NCBI GenBank assembly: GCA_034509735.1
Contig: JACGWO010000001.1
Coordinates: 9,254,854 to 9,318,853, forward strand
From: Sesamum alatum
Taxonomy: Eukaryota > Streptophyta > Magnoliopsida > Lamiales > Pedaliaceae
Length of the DNA: 64,000 bases
Direction of reading: 5' to 3'
The notes under the pieces were generated by a model. That model did no database searches. It saw only the letters and a program-made list of their open reading frames with translations, and was not told the DNA's origin. A program made the translations under genes and the position numbers. How positions within the stretch are numbered: the stretch's first letter is position 1; each line of letters opens with the position of its first letter. This document shows, piece by piece, positions 23,866 through 37,900 of the stretch.

Positions 23866-26800
23866 TCACATTCTCACCCAACAAGCTGAAAGTTAAACAA
23901 GTTGATAATTTCAGACCCGAAACTAAAAAGGTGAATATGGCAGCAGTAAGATAAATTCAATTTTAAGCTGAAGAAATGCAGAGAACAAGCATTGAGCTAA
24001 TCTCACTTATATTTTCTTTTGATTTCCATATATACATACATACAGAAATTCTGCAAGAGGTAAAGTCCAACCCCGGAGCAAAGTTCAGAAAACTACCAAT
24101 TCAATCAACTTAAGCAACAGAACTTACTAATCTGGGCTTTTTTGACATCACCATGCAAGAACCACCAAGGACCCCCTGGTTGCAATATTCTGAAAAGAAG
24201 AAATGCTCAATAAGTTACATTTGAAACAAGCATGCAAATTGACATTCATGAATATGCAGAATTATTAAGGCTTTTGATCCTAAAAGAATAAACCTCCTGC
24301 TAAAACAAGAGTAAAACAATGTCAGAACCTTGAAGAGTAAAAGAAGGAAAGATAAATCAGTTCTACCATCATTACCCAGTTTACAAATTAATAAATAATT
24401 TAACTTATGAGGATCAGTATTAAGAGCAAAGAAAGCTACACGTTGAGGGAGAAAAGCATAATCATTGAGTTGTCCGATTCACCTGACAAATCCAGCCATC
24501 ATTCTAAGTCCCATGAGAAGAGTCAAGCCTGACCAAACACCAGGAAGACCCATGATTGCAGGAGCATATAGCAAAAATGCAGAAGATATTGCCCCAACCA
24601 GCATCTACATTTAAAAAAAACATGCATAATCAAGGCTTTGTGTCTCTTGTATGAATGATGACCAATGGCATAATACAACAGATTATCAGCATACCATAGA
24701 AACCGCAGCATAACGGAAGTCTGAAACACCATAATGGAGACCATCGAAGATAAAAGCTAAAGCATTTATAGGTTGGCTGGCACTGACAAACTGCACCATT
24801 CCGAACAATCAAGTCAGGAAACTATCAGCATTGCCAGCATTAGTGAGAAACCTAACAGGAACACACAGACTGGGTAACATACCAGAACACCAGTTCTAAC
24901 AATTCCCAGGACTTCTATGTCTTTTGTGAATAGCGGAGCCAAAGAACTAAAAGAAACACCCAGAACCACAGCTAGCAAAACACCAGTTACGAAACCTATC
25001 TGGAAAAATATAAAGCAAAATCAGGAAAACGTATCACAAATAGAAGAACCATGTGATAGAATCCACTGGAAGGGAGCACTCTTTTGGCACAAAGAAGAAG
25101 CAGTAGTGACAAGTACCTTTAACACAAACTGAGTGATATCCCTCACAGTCCTGTAATCATCTTTTGATATATAGCTGGCAATCAAGGCCTGAAGAAAGGT
25201 AGGTCTTAAGTCCAAAAGAGAGACTATTCGGACCATGCAATAATACAGTTGGGCATATAACAACATCAAACAAGCTCATAAATTTCAGAACTTTTAGCAC
25301 ATAATGTAGCCACAGGCCTCTGAGAAAAAATTGAAGGACTTTCTAGTAAATTCATCCAGTATTCCACTAATGCACTTAGTACCATGTACAAGAGTATTCT
25401 ACTAATATCATTCAATAAGTAATATAAACCATCTGCAAATGTTAAATCGGTCTATTAATGAAACTACCAAATGTTGTACAGCCACATACCAAGAATGGGC
25501 CAACTTAGATGATTTGGTAAGTAAAACAACACGGGGGCAAAAAAAGAAAAGAAAATGCTAAAAGAAAGACGTGAAAGCCCCAAAAATAACCTGAGCTGAT
25601 GCAGCTAGTGCATCAGTAAGAAGCGAGACAGCGAGCCACACTTGTAAGCATATTTGATGAGCAGCCATTGCTATAGGACCCTGTCGAGCCGCCATGGACG
25701 TACCAAGAGTCATAGTCAGCAGCACAGCAAGAGTCCTCCCAATTAGGAAACCACCTAACAATCCCAATGTTACAGAATAACATGCATCCCCATAGACTTC
25801 TCAAAACACATAGAATTTAATAACAAAAATTGGATGTTGGCTAAAACATCTAGAACAGGAAATCAGTATGGTATTCCAGAGTATAATGACACACAATAAA
25901 GAAAGAATTAAATCAAATGTGGTGCCAATTCTATGTATCAATGTTTGAATTTTTCGTACATGCCTAATGTGGATGCAAGCCACCATTCTCAAGATCTTTT
26001 CTCTCCAACAACCAAGTAGCATAGGTGGTACTAATTATTTAGACGGAAAAAAATTATATACATGTTTACTTATCAATTACAGATAAAGTAAATGCGACAT
26101 GTAGAAATGAGAATCACTAAATTGAATATCAAAAACAGGAAGAAGGCTGTATACTCAAAGGCAATAACACCGAGCAGAAATTTTGGTCTCAGAAACAATT
26201 GCAGCATGCAACATGTAAAGATGCAAAACCAGAAATGAAGTGGATATCTCAGTTCCAAGGAAGCAAGAAGAATTTGTTTGAAACTTTTCTGTGCTCTACA
26301 TGGGTTAAGGTTCAGAATAATTCCCCAAAGGTCTGCCGAGAACCAGCAACCTGGCTCTAAACTAGCTTACAGGCATCCGTCTAATGGAGTTAATTAGCAC
26401 TCTGAGATTTACAAAAAGAATCATACAAGATGAGGTTACCACACAAGTCAGAGAAAATAATTTCAAGCTATTAATATGACCAAAATGCTTACCTGACTTC
26501 AGATAACTACCAAACTGCAGTTCTCCAAGTTTTGGAGGCAACAATACCGCTCTCTTATTAAGATGCCAAAGCATGGAGAACGTGACAATGTATCTGAGAC
26601 AGGTAGCATGTATTCAGCAAAAAATATTTAAGTAACACAAAACATTAGAACCCAGGATCCAAGTTACCAAGTCAAATAAAAGTAAAGGGTCGTGTAAATA
26701 CATACTGAGAGACAACGGTGGAAATAGCAGCTCCGTAAACACCCAACTGAAAACAATACATAAGTACAGGAAAGAGAGAGACAGCAGCAAAATTGCCAAA

Positions 26801-29800
26801 ACCTGCAGGGAGAAGTAACATTGATTTTTCACCAAAAACAAAAAAAGAAAACTATAGAAGGTTGAGATGCATAACTATAGATGGAGGTAAATCAGCAGAA
26901 GCGGTCTGAGGAATAAACTTGTCTTATAAACAATGATTCACTTGCTATCAGAACAACTCTTCTATGCTGAAATGAGGTCGGGTATGGAAGAAGTGATGCC
27001 GTTGATATAGTTTTCTTTGTGTACAAAAGTCCAGTTTTTCTTCACTTCTGGTAGCAACACCCAAAAAATTTTTGATTTATAACTTTATTGCTATTATCGA
27101 AACCTGGAGAATAAACTTGCCTAAACAAAATACGGGGGTCTTTGTATCCTTGAAACCACGGAAAATGCCTTGAAGTGCCAAAGAAACAACAAAAGCAGGA
27201 GCACCAAGGGCCCTCAAAATAAGAAATCTTTGTGCAGGAGCACGCATGGAGGAAGCCTGAAACAACAGTAAACTCTTCAAACAAAAAGTCCGTGAAAACG
27301 TTATTTGTCTACATGCTTGCAACACACTTGAGGGTCCCTTCATGCCTGTGCTAGCGGATGGGCTAGAACACTAAGGCCCCTGGTTTGGTTTGAAGCAGTA
27401 AATAATATTCCCAGACGAAAAGAAATCAATTATCAACTACTACCAAAAGAATTTGAATACTATTTGATTAATTGTTTATCATTTTCTACTCTTACCAAAA
27501 GAACTCCTTTACACAATTGTAATCAAGCTTTTAGATAGTACTGTTTCTTCAACATCACATTGATTACTGAGCTACCATTGTGGATATAAACAAATGAGAA
27601 GTCAAAAGTCCAGTTTCAAGGCACTACTACTAGAATCATCTCCCAAAAATGAAAACTAATTTAACATGACCGAATCGAATTTGGTAAAGCAACCATGAAT
27701 TTATCATTGAGATGGGATCTTAACACAGTTTAAGTTACTTCATTGTGACCTCGAAGTCACATCTAGAGATCATGGAAACTCTTCACAAGCCCATAGAGCT
27801 GGGTACAGGTGAATCACCTCAAACTGTTGGTTGGATCAAATAATTCACAAATAAACTTACAAGCCTACCACTTGACATAAGATAGATGGAAACCAAATTA
27901 GAGTTCCCAACCCTGGTAAGTCAGTCTAACCATTAGGCATACATGACACACTTATAAGTTGCCCTTGCAAGCTGAGACATAAATACACCAGGAGTATATT
28001 GCGGAATAGCATTTCACATGGTTCACAAAGTAGCAAACAGCAACCGAACCTAATCAAATGAGATTTGATGGAATGGGTAAATCAAGATTTTCACAGCATC
28101 TAAATTTGATTACCGGTGATATGCCCATCAAACTGAGAAGAGGTCCAGATCCCAAACACAGGGCCATAACTTCAAAGATGCCAATGCCAACAGCTAACAG
28201 CAAAGCCGTGGAAACTGAAGATAGCTGCAGTTTTTCTTCTGCATTAATGAAAGACCGACCACGGCTAAGTTCCTCCCGAAAACAAAACAATATTCCAAAG
28301 ACTCTAAAGATAAATAGCAAACATGGACCTATCATAATAAATAGGCTAGTCTCACATATATGGCATCTACCTGATGCGGATAATCTGCTTGCATTCTTTG
28401 AAATGTCTTCAGCCACAAAAGAAGTAGCAACGCTCAGGAGGGGCACGTTAAAAAGCTTGGCGATTATGTTAAAAAGTGATATGGAGACACCAGCAGAAGC
28501 CAACTCCACAGAACCTAGATAAGAAATATGTTTGAAGGATAAAGAATCAAAAGAAAATACATCAACTATTTCAGACCAATAGTAAGAGGTGGAAAAGGAA
28601 GAAGTCTCATGTCCAAGTCAGTAATCAGCTAATGAAGAAACAGAAACACAGAAACTTTGTTACCAAGTACTATATTCAGGAAAGCTACAAACATTCAGCT
28701 TTTTGAGCAAGGCCAACAAAATATCAAATAACATAATAATAGGTTCCTATAAACACCCGCAGAAACTAATTAATACACATGCAAAACGACAGATAACTTT
28801 AAATCAACATCACATCAAGAATGATGGTATTTAAAGGTCGATTAGAATGTCTTTTTACAATACATATTCTCTTTTATGAAACCTAAGATGCAAACTATAA
28901 ACATGTTAAGAACAGCAATTAAGATAGTTCAGCTCTGACAACTGATCCTTCATAATGAGATTTTACCAGGATACAAAATGTTTCTGTATTTCACAAAACT
29001 ATACCAAAAATAAACCTTCTAATCAATAAAATGCAATACCTTGTTTGTATCAAAAGGAGATGATAAACTTGTAGAAATTGGAAAGTTAATTTAAATGGTG
29101 ATAAAAAAGAAATAACATAAAGCACTAGCTTTGAAGGAAATGAACATAAACAAAATCAAAGATGTTGAGAGCTCAAAGTATCAATATTACCCAAACGACC
29201 AATAAATGCAGTCTCCATCAGTTGCACCATCGGTTCCATGGCCTGTCCGCCAATTGCTGGTAAAGAGAGCATTATGAGCTCGTGCCTAGCATCTTTTGAT
29301 TGAGATGTACTTGCAGAAGCTTCCCTTAACTTGTCATTGATTTCATTGATCTCAGAAGAAATAGACCCATTCAACTCACTGAAAACAAAGAGAAATAACC
29401 AGAGTAAAATTTCAATCACCACAAGCCACCTCACTGTCATAACAACGCCATAATGTATTATGTAATATATAACTTATAGGACCCGCATCAACAAACACAT
29501 AATATGACTCGAAAACAACATCGATGGTTGCAGATTTTACATTTTACAGTAAAAATAAGTTACCCCATTGCAAATTTAGGGGCAAATTGTCTGCAGAAGA
29601 ATTGGGATGAAGGCGACAGATTTAGTTATATAAGTATTTAATCATTAGTATCCGAACATAGTTAACACTTCTACAAACGTTGCATTGCTTGCAATCAAAA
29701 TGCCCCTTTGTAAACTAATCAGTATCAGCCATAAGCTTCAGCATTACCCAACCTTGGCAATTATCAGCTTTTTCCTCTCTAATCTTGGTCTCAGAAAATT

Positions 29801-30592
29801 GTAAATTGCATATATTTTCCGTAGTGTCTTCAATAAGCTTAACAGACAGGATGATGCAGGACAAGGTAGATGAAACAGTTGAAGGCTACATAAAGCTATA
29901 ACTTTAATATTTCCTCCATGCTACAATTTCCTAGTTTATTTGTCAGGCATTTAATTTGATAGATAATTGGAAGTTCCAAGGCTTGTTTTCTATTTCAGTA
30001 TTACAAGTTTGATTTCACTACCCTCGGGCTTCATTTCATCTGAGTTGCAACTAAAGTCATAATAGTTCAACTGAATTTCTTCCTCTAGCTTTGGCGACAG
30101 ATTCAAGAACTCTGGAAGTTCGCTGATACAACGAGATAGTAAATATATATCTCGTAATCAACCACTCAATAGCACCATGCACGCAAGAAAAGTACATGTT
30201 TAGTTATCATGGATTAGTAGGGGTCCGTACTGGGAAGAACTAGATAGCGGAGTAAAAAAAAAAAAGAAATCATACTTGAGCCCTACACTTGGATTCGAGG
30301 GATGACAGGTCTCCTCCACATCACTAGATTGCACGCCAGATTCCGAATTCAACTGGCTATTGAATCTTGAAAATTTCTGCTTGCTCTGCCGAATGACTGG
30401 ACAAGGCAAGAATCCTTTTGCCCTGTCCAAGGAAAGAGAACATACGCCGACTCGGTGGGCAGCAATATGTCTCCGGCTTGGAAGAAAACAAGGAAACCCT
30501 GAAGAGTTTCTTGATGAAAATTCCCATTTGCTACTCCTACTGGATATGCCGCAAGAAAAAGCGGCACCACCAGTGAGTTGCGCGGCCACCAT
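23866..30592 (-). CDS. DTX45: Chloroplast MATE transporter, DETOXIFICATION 45-like
   Basis: A multidrug-and-toxin-extrusion type membrane carrier with a predicted plastid transit peptide; its substrate is unknown. Exons (high to low): 30592-30276, 29378-29191, 28514-28371, 28238-28114, 27256-27121, 26802-26706, 26593-26493, 25754-25591, 25188-25117, 24999-24883, 24790-24695, 24604-24483, 24189-24128, then a short last exon from 23885. This gives about 586 residues. The N-terminus is Ser/Arg-rich and lacks acidic residues. MATE hallmarks include LSLPAIGGQAMEPMVQLMET, LASAGVSISLFNIIAKLFNV, FRGFKDTKTPVFCLG, MAAHQICLQVWLAVSLLTDA and FIFDGLHYGVSDFRYAA. The intron after exon 5 starts with GC (TTAG|GCAAGT), the only frame-keeping choice. 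The 3' end is uncertain: if the GTAAGT at 24127 is not used, the frame stops at 24105. Gene symbol by similarity to Arabidopsis At4g38380. Confidence 0.88.
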
Positions 30593-30899
30593 TTCCGCTC
30601 AGAATTTTGACACTTGCTACACAGTAATAAACGCCTACAAATTGCTACGGCAGCAAAACTGCAGAGTGAGTGTATGAAAACAGGGTTCTGAAGATATTTT
30701 CCTAGTTTGGATAATTCTGAAAATCAAGAAAGATGAAAGAAGGAGAGGGAAAAGGAGAAAAGCTTCTAATCTTTACTATCCAACAGTAGTAGCACATGAA
30801 TAGAAGATTGAGCGTTGGAGAAAAGGGGTAAGCAAGAAGAAGAAGAAGAAGATGAGCATGAAGACAAAAGAGAATTGTGGAGAAGGAGATGGCATAAAC

Positions 30900-30931
<32 letters not shown>

Positions 30932-31527
30932 TTAAATCTGCCGTGGGGAGGGGTGGCAGTTTGGTTAAGTCCGAGGTTTATGCCTTTGCCTGTTGGACGT
31001 GGGAAATGCAATGGCCATTCTGCCTCTGTTTCTGCCGCCTCACATTTGGATTCATCCGTACCATGTGTCAATCATTTGTCATACTTTTTTTTGGTGTTGT
31101 GTGAGTGGGGTTATCAAATGCAATTTTTCTAAAATAAAACCCTAAATTCCCATTCATTATTTTCTAATGAAGAAAACAAAGATTCTAAGCTAAATTAGTG
31201 AGAGAGGCAGCCAGCTGACTGAAGATTAATTTATAGTTTTATGATATCCCAAAAGCCCATCAAATTCTTGGTGTTGGTGATAAAAACAAACAAAATTAGG
31301 TGCTGATGAGAAAAGGGATACTGAAATGGAAGACAAGAGAATTACACAATTTCCACGTCGTCGTCTTCTCCAAAGAGATAGGAGCTGTCTTACTCTTAAT
31401 CAGTCACTACAAAATAAAATATACATACATACACACCCAATGCTTCTCCAATATTATTACATCCATGACCACCTCCAATGCTTCTCCCAACCTTGGTGTG
31501 TGTGTGTGTGTGTTGCCTATAAACTTA
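30593..31527. other. DTX45-like promoter side and LYM2-like 3' flank
   Basis: Holds the DTX45-like leader, an (AAT)n repeat, a telo-box-like AAACCCTAA at about 31137-31145, and the 3' flank of the LYM2-like gene with a (TG)n run near 31497-31513. No separate gene is seen. Confidence 0.55.
30900..30932. repeat. (AAT)n microsatellite
   Basis: About ten AAT/TAA units upstream of the DTX45-like start codon. Confidence 0.9.
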
Positions 31528-32553
31528 TCACTTGAGAAAAGAAATACAAAGCAGCAGCATATGCATGAAAATTACTACTTTACTCCACTTCCATCCTTGC
31601 AAACTCATTGCAGATGACCTATTATCAGAAGCTGTAGCCAACAACACCACAAGAATATGTAAGTTTATATATTAGATAAACAAAACTGCCCGGGGGCAAT
31701 GTTATTGTTACTATTATTAGAAAGCAAGATGTGGCAATACCCACCAGGGCAAGTTGACTCCAGAGCGGCCGTCGTTAGAATGGTTTGGTTGTAACCAGCA
31801 TACGCACAGGTGGTGCGATTACAACCTGAGCTGGTTGTGTTTCCAAGATACAAGTTTTCTGCACCCTCACATCGGATTGCAGGACACGACGAATTAATCT
31901 GGGAAGCTTCGCATTGTAACCTGACCACATAATAAGATAAAGAAAAAGGGAGAAGAAGAAGCAAAAACAAGATACAAGCGTTAGATGACTGGAGTTTGTT
32001 AAGCAGGTAGAAAGAATTGAGGAAGAGAAAAACCTTTGACTTACATCCAGTTTAGTGCAGCATCACACCTGCACCGTACGCAATTGGTGGCGGTGAAAAC
32101 ATAGGTGTCGTTGGGAACGAGTAAAGGGTAGTCCAGTGAGTTATTGCTTACCATTGAAGAACAAGCTGTTACAAAGCAAATCAAATATCATAAAAGGGGT
32201 CACATTGAAATGCTATTCCAAATTCCTCATGCTTATGCCTAATATCAAACTCATATAATTGCCTCCCTCATATATTATTATGCAAGCTACAACCTGGATA
32301 TATACTTGAGGAAATTAGGCAAGATGCGCCCAATATCCATGCGGGCCATTACCCATACCCATCCATCATCATCATCATCATCAAGTAGAAGGAACACTAT
32401 CCATTATCCAAGACTTAAAAGCCCAAAAGTCAACCTATGAGTTGCATAGACAGACTGAAAAGGATAGATGTGGGACTGGGACGGGTCACTAACAGCTAAA
32501 CAAATTAAAAGTCTAGCTCTAGCTGTCCTCCTGTCCACACTGGTTTTTTGCTG

Positions 32554-32585
<32 letters not shown>

Positions 32586-33625
32586 CACATATGTGTGATG
32601 ATCTCATCTTGACTGACCGGAGTTATATATTATCTGTCCACATCATACGTCCTAAACCAAGATGAAGAAAGAATAATGAAAACAGAAAATCATAACTTTG
32701 GAACTCTTTAAACATCATTGACTACATAAAAGGTAATTATGTAGCTTTTGTGTGAAAGTGCAGAGTTAACGGAGTAAGCCAGCCCGTTAAATATATACTA
32801 GTTTGTAGACCCGGTAGGTAAAATCTTTGCTCTCACTATAATTGTTAATCTACCATTATTTACCGGAAAGAATGCTTCTTTCTATTCTATTAGATGAGTT
32901 TTGTAAACCTAATTTGCTATATGTATCTATAAAGGTGAGGTGAGAGTGGAGAGGAGAGGGAGTTGTTAGTGGTTACCTTTGAGTGGAACATCAAGAACAG
33001 CCCCAGCCTTGAGGTCTTGAGGACCAGTCAAATTATTGAGCCTCAAGAGCGTATCTTGTGATGTATTATACTGTTGAGCTATTCCCTCCACCGTGCTCCC
33101 CGCCGCCACCACGTGCCCATAGTGCACCACCTTCTGCCCGTCAACGTCATCGCAGCTGCAAGGCAGCGGTATCCACAGAGTCTGCCCCGCCTCAATCAAG
33201 CTGGCATTAGATATATTATTAACGGCCTGGATTTGTGGGTAGGTGACGAGGCCGGAGAACACCTCGGCAGCTATATGGTAGAGGCCGTCGCCGGGGACCA
33301 CCGTGTAGTTGGGGCGGCGGTTGGAGATTCCGGTGCCGTTGGTGCAGATGCAGGGGAAAGGAATCTTGATGGTCTGGGAAGCTGCGATGGGGAAGGTGGG
33401 TGGCGTGGAGAGAGGGAGGTTGTTGGCTCCAAGAATAGTGCGAAGGTTCTTGATAGTGAAGAGGGTTCTGATGGCGGAGAGAGTGGTGGCGTTGGGGGAG
33501 ACGTAGTCGACGAGAGCATTGCAGGTGGCGCCGGGGGAGGTGCAGCGGAAGGGCTGCTGAGCAAAGGAGATGGTGAAGAAGAGAAGTAAAGAAGTGGAGA
33601 AGAATAGGGTGTTGGAAGAGCTCAT
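31528..33625 (-). CDS. LYM2: LYM2-like LysM domain GPI-anchored protein
   Basis: A cell-surface chitin-binding type receptor component; the family (LYM2/CEBiP) takes part in chitin perception and plasmodesmal closure. Exons (high to low) 33625-32977, 32165-32045, 31920-31745 and 31631-31528 give 349 residues, matching the roughly 350 of the family. Residues 1-22 are a signal peptide (LFFSTSLLLFFTISFA). Three LysM-type regions follow, separated by CxC motifs: CICTNG, CSCDD and CRCDA. YTVVPGDGLYHIAAEVF and VVAAGSTVEGIAQQY are typical LysM starts. Many Asn glycosylation sites are present. The last exon is short and encodes the hydrophobic GPI tail (VVIFMHMLLLCISFL) after a small-residue stretch (ASDNRSSA). 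The start is the Met beginning the signal peptide; an upstream in-frame Met at 33802 lacks a signal-like context. CEBiP-like LYM1/LYM3 are less likely. Confidence 0.88.
32555..32584. repeat. (TA)15 microsatellite in LYM2-like intron 1
   Basis: A pure TA run inside the first intron of the LYM2-like gene. Confidence 0.9.
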
Positions 33626-34901
33626 TTTGAGTTTTGAGTTTTGAGTTACTACTACTCTAGTCTTGGCTAACTTGGTGTTGGGGTTGGGGTTGGGGGGAAG
33701 AAACCAAACTTTGTATGTATCAATGGGAAAGAAAAGGAGTTTGAAACTTAAGAAGATAGATAGAGATGGGAGTGGAACAAGTGGGGAAATTAATGAGTGC
33801 AAGACTTTGACTCGGTACTTGGAAGAAACATTATAGACTACTCCCTCTTTCTATAAAGTTATATCGACCAAACTGTAGAATGAGAATAAGAGGATTCAAA
33901 TATTATAGAGACGAGATTTCTGTTGTTAAACTCCGTTTACACACAGAAATTTGGGACCACCCTTGACCTTGCTTGAGCGGGCGTGATGGAAATGGAATTA
34001 TTTTCAAGTTCAACATCAACTTTGACTGCACTGCACACTGCACACACTTGTAATTCCAATGTGAACTGCCCAACAATGGCAAAAGGGCAGCCGCTGAATT
34101 AGAATACAGCTTCTGCATTCTTCAATCTTCCATCAATGCCCTCAAAAGTTGAATTGAATTGGTACAAACAAGAATCATCAATTCATCCATTAAAATAAGA
34201 TGAAAAGAGTGACTGGGAATCTCTAATGTGGACAAACAAAAACCCCTCCTCCTCAGACTCAGACTCAGTCCTCCACGACCACGAGCGGGCTTCTTCACTT
34301 CCAAGGTTTTAAAACTCCTCCTTGGGCTTCAATTATTTTAATGTTAGCTTACATTTCTCGGAAAGAGTTTCTTGTTCTTCATGTTGGCCATGCCTTGGCC
34401 GGTGTTAGATATTTTTATTCACACCTCTCGAGAATTTACGTGACAATTATCGGGGCTGATGTTTCACGGGACATACACTACTTTTTTCTTGGTTTTCTGA
34501 GCCACACGCACAGATAAACCCAAACAAGATGTACATCCATTTCTGTTTCTCAAACAACTATTATGTGCATTACCTAATGGGCTCAAATATACCACCACCT
34601 GCGCACTATCAAATTTGGTGGAGCTAAATTATTAATGTAAAAAAGCATGAAATACAAGACAGTTGAATCCAGCTCACACTCTCTCACGCACTATTTTTGA
34701 GTCTGACTACTACCTTATCAAGTAAATTCCTCTTCCATCTACGAGGTAACTTCTGTTCTGTCTACCATCCACTAGGTAAAAAATGAGGAAATGTTTTATA
34801 GCAATCACAATCAGCTGCTGCTGCTGCAGCCCTACCCTAACAAATTTAAGACAACAATACAAACACCAAAACCTACTAGGGGTACACATCTCAAATGGAA
34901 T
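33626..34901. other. LYM2-like promoter and GPAT9 3' flank
   Basis: 1.28 kb without a gene. The LYM2-like leader holds a GGGTTGGGGTTGGGG run on the plus strand (about 33674-33698). The rest is AT-rich with no recognised element. Confidence 0.55.
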
Positions 34902-37900
34902 CTATTTCTGTTCCAGGTGACGGAGCACAGACTCCGCAAAGCTCTGTTGCCTGCACATGTAAACATAAAAACACATTAGAATTTGATGTCTCTGCCATCA
35001 AAGTCCACTAGTCAAATGTACAAAAATCCTACCGCTAGTACATAGGTCAGTCAAATGACTGGCAAGTTTGCTACCTTTGTTAAAAAAACAAGAAAGCGAC
35101 CAAATTAACTTGACCTCAGTGCAGATCATGGTGCAATGGATCCAAATATTGCACAACTCACCAATTCTAAAGCCACAGAAAAGTAGACAATCTTTTGTTC
35201 ATTTCTTAATTTTTTCTTTGTTATCATTTTTTTCGCTTTTCTGGGTTCTTAAACCATCACCACCTTCGCCACAGCACCGAAACTTGGAAATTGGAAATAT
35301 GCAATGCAGCTTATTATAAGTTGAATTACAGGAAAACTTACTTGCGTTCACGAAGCTTTGGGCTGGGGCGAGCGTATTTCAGATATCCATCCCATGGCAC
35401 CTTTTTCAGACCTGCTCTGACAGAAATAATGTCCCTCACCCTGAAAGAAAATATCACACTTAGAATAAGTAAATTTTTGGTACCATCTGTCAGGAATTAA
35501 AACATGCATCTCAGGATCAATCGATAAACTGATAAAATGATATGACCTCTCAGCAAATTCAATAGGTGTTTCTCCAGGTTTCAGATTTTGAGGCTCCAGG
35601 TACCACACATCACAAACAACAGCCCATGATGTCATAAGCTGCAACAAGTGTGTTGTGAAGGATTGCCTGCAAACGACAATGAAAGAAATGTGTTTTGGAA
35701 GTTGTTTAACTTAGGACATATAGTTCCTGGTATTAGCTTGGTAAGAGTCTAATCCCTCCAACAGTAAACCACACGACCGATTTCGCCATACCAAAAGCAC
35801 TACTTCAGAAGCAGCACAGAATAACCAAAATGTGATGAATATTAGTAGCAACAATTACATAAATGTTTGCAGTGCGAATCATCACCATGGAAAACTTACT
35901 TTCGGCTGTTCCAGAAGGCATCAACAAAGATCTTGTTATACTTGATTGCTATTGGACAGACAGTGCAGCCAAGTTCAAATGCACCCTAACATCACAGGAA
36001 AACAGTATAAATAAAAACAAGAGTGTAGGCATAATGATGAAAATTTTACATGAAAAATTAACTATTTAGTCACCAAATATTGCAGCCAAACGTAAAAAAA
36101 GAAAAGGAAGAAATCGTGCAAATGTTTAAGAAGACAGGGATGTCATAGTGAACAATCAGCATATGCATTTTCTACAAGGGGGTGGCAATATAGGAAAGGA
36201 AGAGGCTACAGAATTTTATTTTCTTTCAGAAAACAAATATATCCGCAGTCCCATACTGACTTAAATAAGTCACCTTCTTGAACATCACAGTGTAGTGGTT
36301 ATTCACACAAGTTCCTTCAGGGAATATAAGAAGAGGATTAGTATCAGCCCCATTTACATGTTCTCTTAACCTGAAAAATAGTTAAAATCAAGTATGAGGA
36401 AAATGATATAATATGGAAGTGTAAGCCCTTTATAATAACTAATAAGACCATACTTTCTAGCAACAATTTCACGATCCTTGGATTCTGAGCGGTTGAACCA
36501 GATACATCCTAGGCTTTCCAAAATAGTGCTCTGCAATAATCCTGTACAGGAAGAAAAGTTATAACAAACAGTAAAGCAAAACACAAGAGAAAGAAGTCCT
36601 AGAAATGATCATTTACTAATCCAAGAACAGTTTTCCTCTAGTGTAACAGGCTAAGGTCACATACTTGACAAAGACCATTAACTGATCAGTTTGTATGATA
36701 ATAGTAAATAAGATCACTGCAAAACCAAATGTCCTAAAATGAGTATTGGATTTGTCCAAAATTGAAAATAATAAATATCTAAACTCGTTCATACATGATA
36801 ATAAAATTCATTTAACGAGTGCTTCAAGAGCTACTACGTTCTCCATATGACTAAAAAGAAACTTACCAACCCACCCAGGATGCTTCTGCATAATTACTGC
36901 AAATGCAGTCATTTGTTCCAAAATAATGAAATCAATCATGGAAGTGTGATTTGCCACAAAAACCTGCACAATTAAAAGTCCACGTAACATTAGACATGAG
37001 CTAAATTTGGTGGACCATACAAAAATAGTAGATGATTTCAACCAATACACACATTCCGACCTGCTTAGGCCTCATGCTGGGCCGTGGACCATGGTACTTC
37101 ACGACCCCAGTCCATGACGTAACAAAAAAGCTGCAGATCAACTCCACTAGACCTCTCTGAAAGAAAATAAACAACATGAGACAATGGCAGAAGGCCAGTC
37201 TATGGCAGATTTGACTTCTCTTCCACAAAATAGCAACTCAATATTTTTTGACTCACAATCAACAATATTATGTTTCCTCATAGAACCTTCTCTATTATAT
37301 ACATTGCATTCCTCTATTTATCCTGAAATCTGAAGTTCTAACCTTGCTACGTAGTATAATGACTTTCAGGACACAATGATATGACTAAATCCAAATTGGA
37401 ATATGGACTCCCATCTCTGAATCATTGTAAACAAGTTACAAGTGACGGAGAAACTCATAAATCAAACTCTAAGGCTTATAGGCAGATTAGTATAATATAT
37501 CTCTATTTTTTTGACAATTATTATAACTAAAGAAAAGCTAGCAAAAATACAAATTACAGAGTCATACCTCTAACCTTTTTCTCAATTTATCATGCCCTTT
37601 TAGCAGGAAATGCACAGGAAAATAGCATGAGAGAAATATAATCCATCCTAGTGTCAACACTATTGCCCTGCATTTGAATTGAAATGCATCAGGATTTGCA
37701 CGAAATGCAACACTGGATCAAAATTACTTCAACTAGTAGACCACATGCTGAGTACAACACTCAAAGTTTATGCGAGATAACAAAAGGTCGGCATTTAGCA
37801 TAAGTCCTCATCTTTAGGCACGAGATTTGCAACCAAGAATGTTTGGGTTACATCATATAATCAAAGGAAAAATCTATTCTGGAAACAACATATAGATTTC

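Noticed and set aside
27370..27420. GGCCCCTGGTTTGG sequence in a DTX45-like intron, resembling a MITE end
   Set aside because: No inverted partner or target duplication was found in the same intron.
28058..28522. 154-codon plus-strand open frame
   Set aside because: It is antisense to DTX45-like exons 3 and 4 and an intron; the minus strand carries clear MATE similarity.
33074..33589. 171-codon plus-strand open frame over LYM2-like exon 1
   Set aside because: It is the antisense of a well-supported exon with LysM motifs and has no domain of its own.
33626..33802. N-terminal extension of the LYM2-like protein to Met at 33802
   Set aside because: The extension would bury the signal peptide; the Met at 33625 starts a textbook signal sequence.
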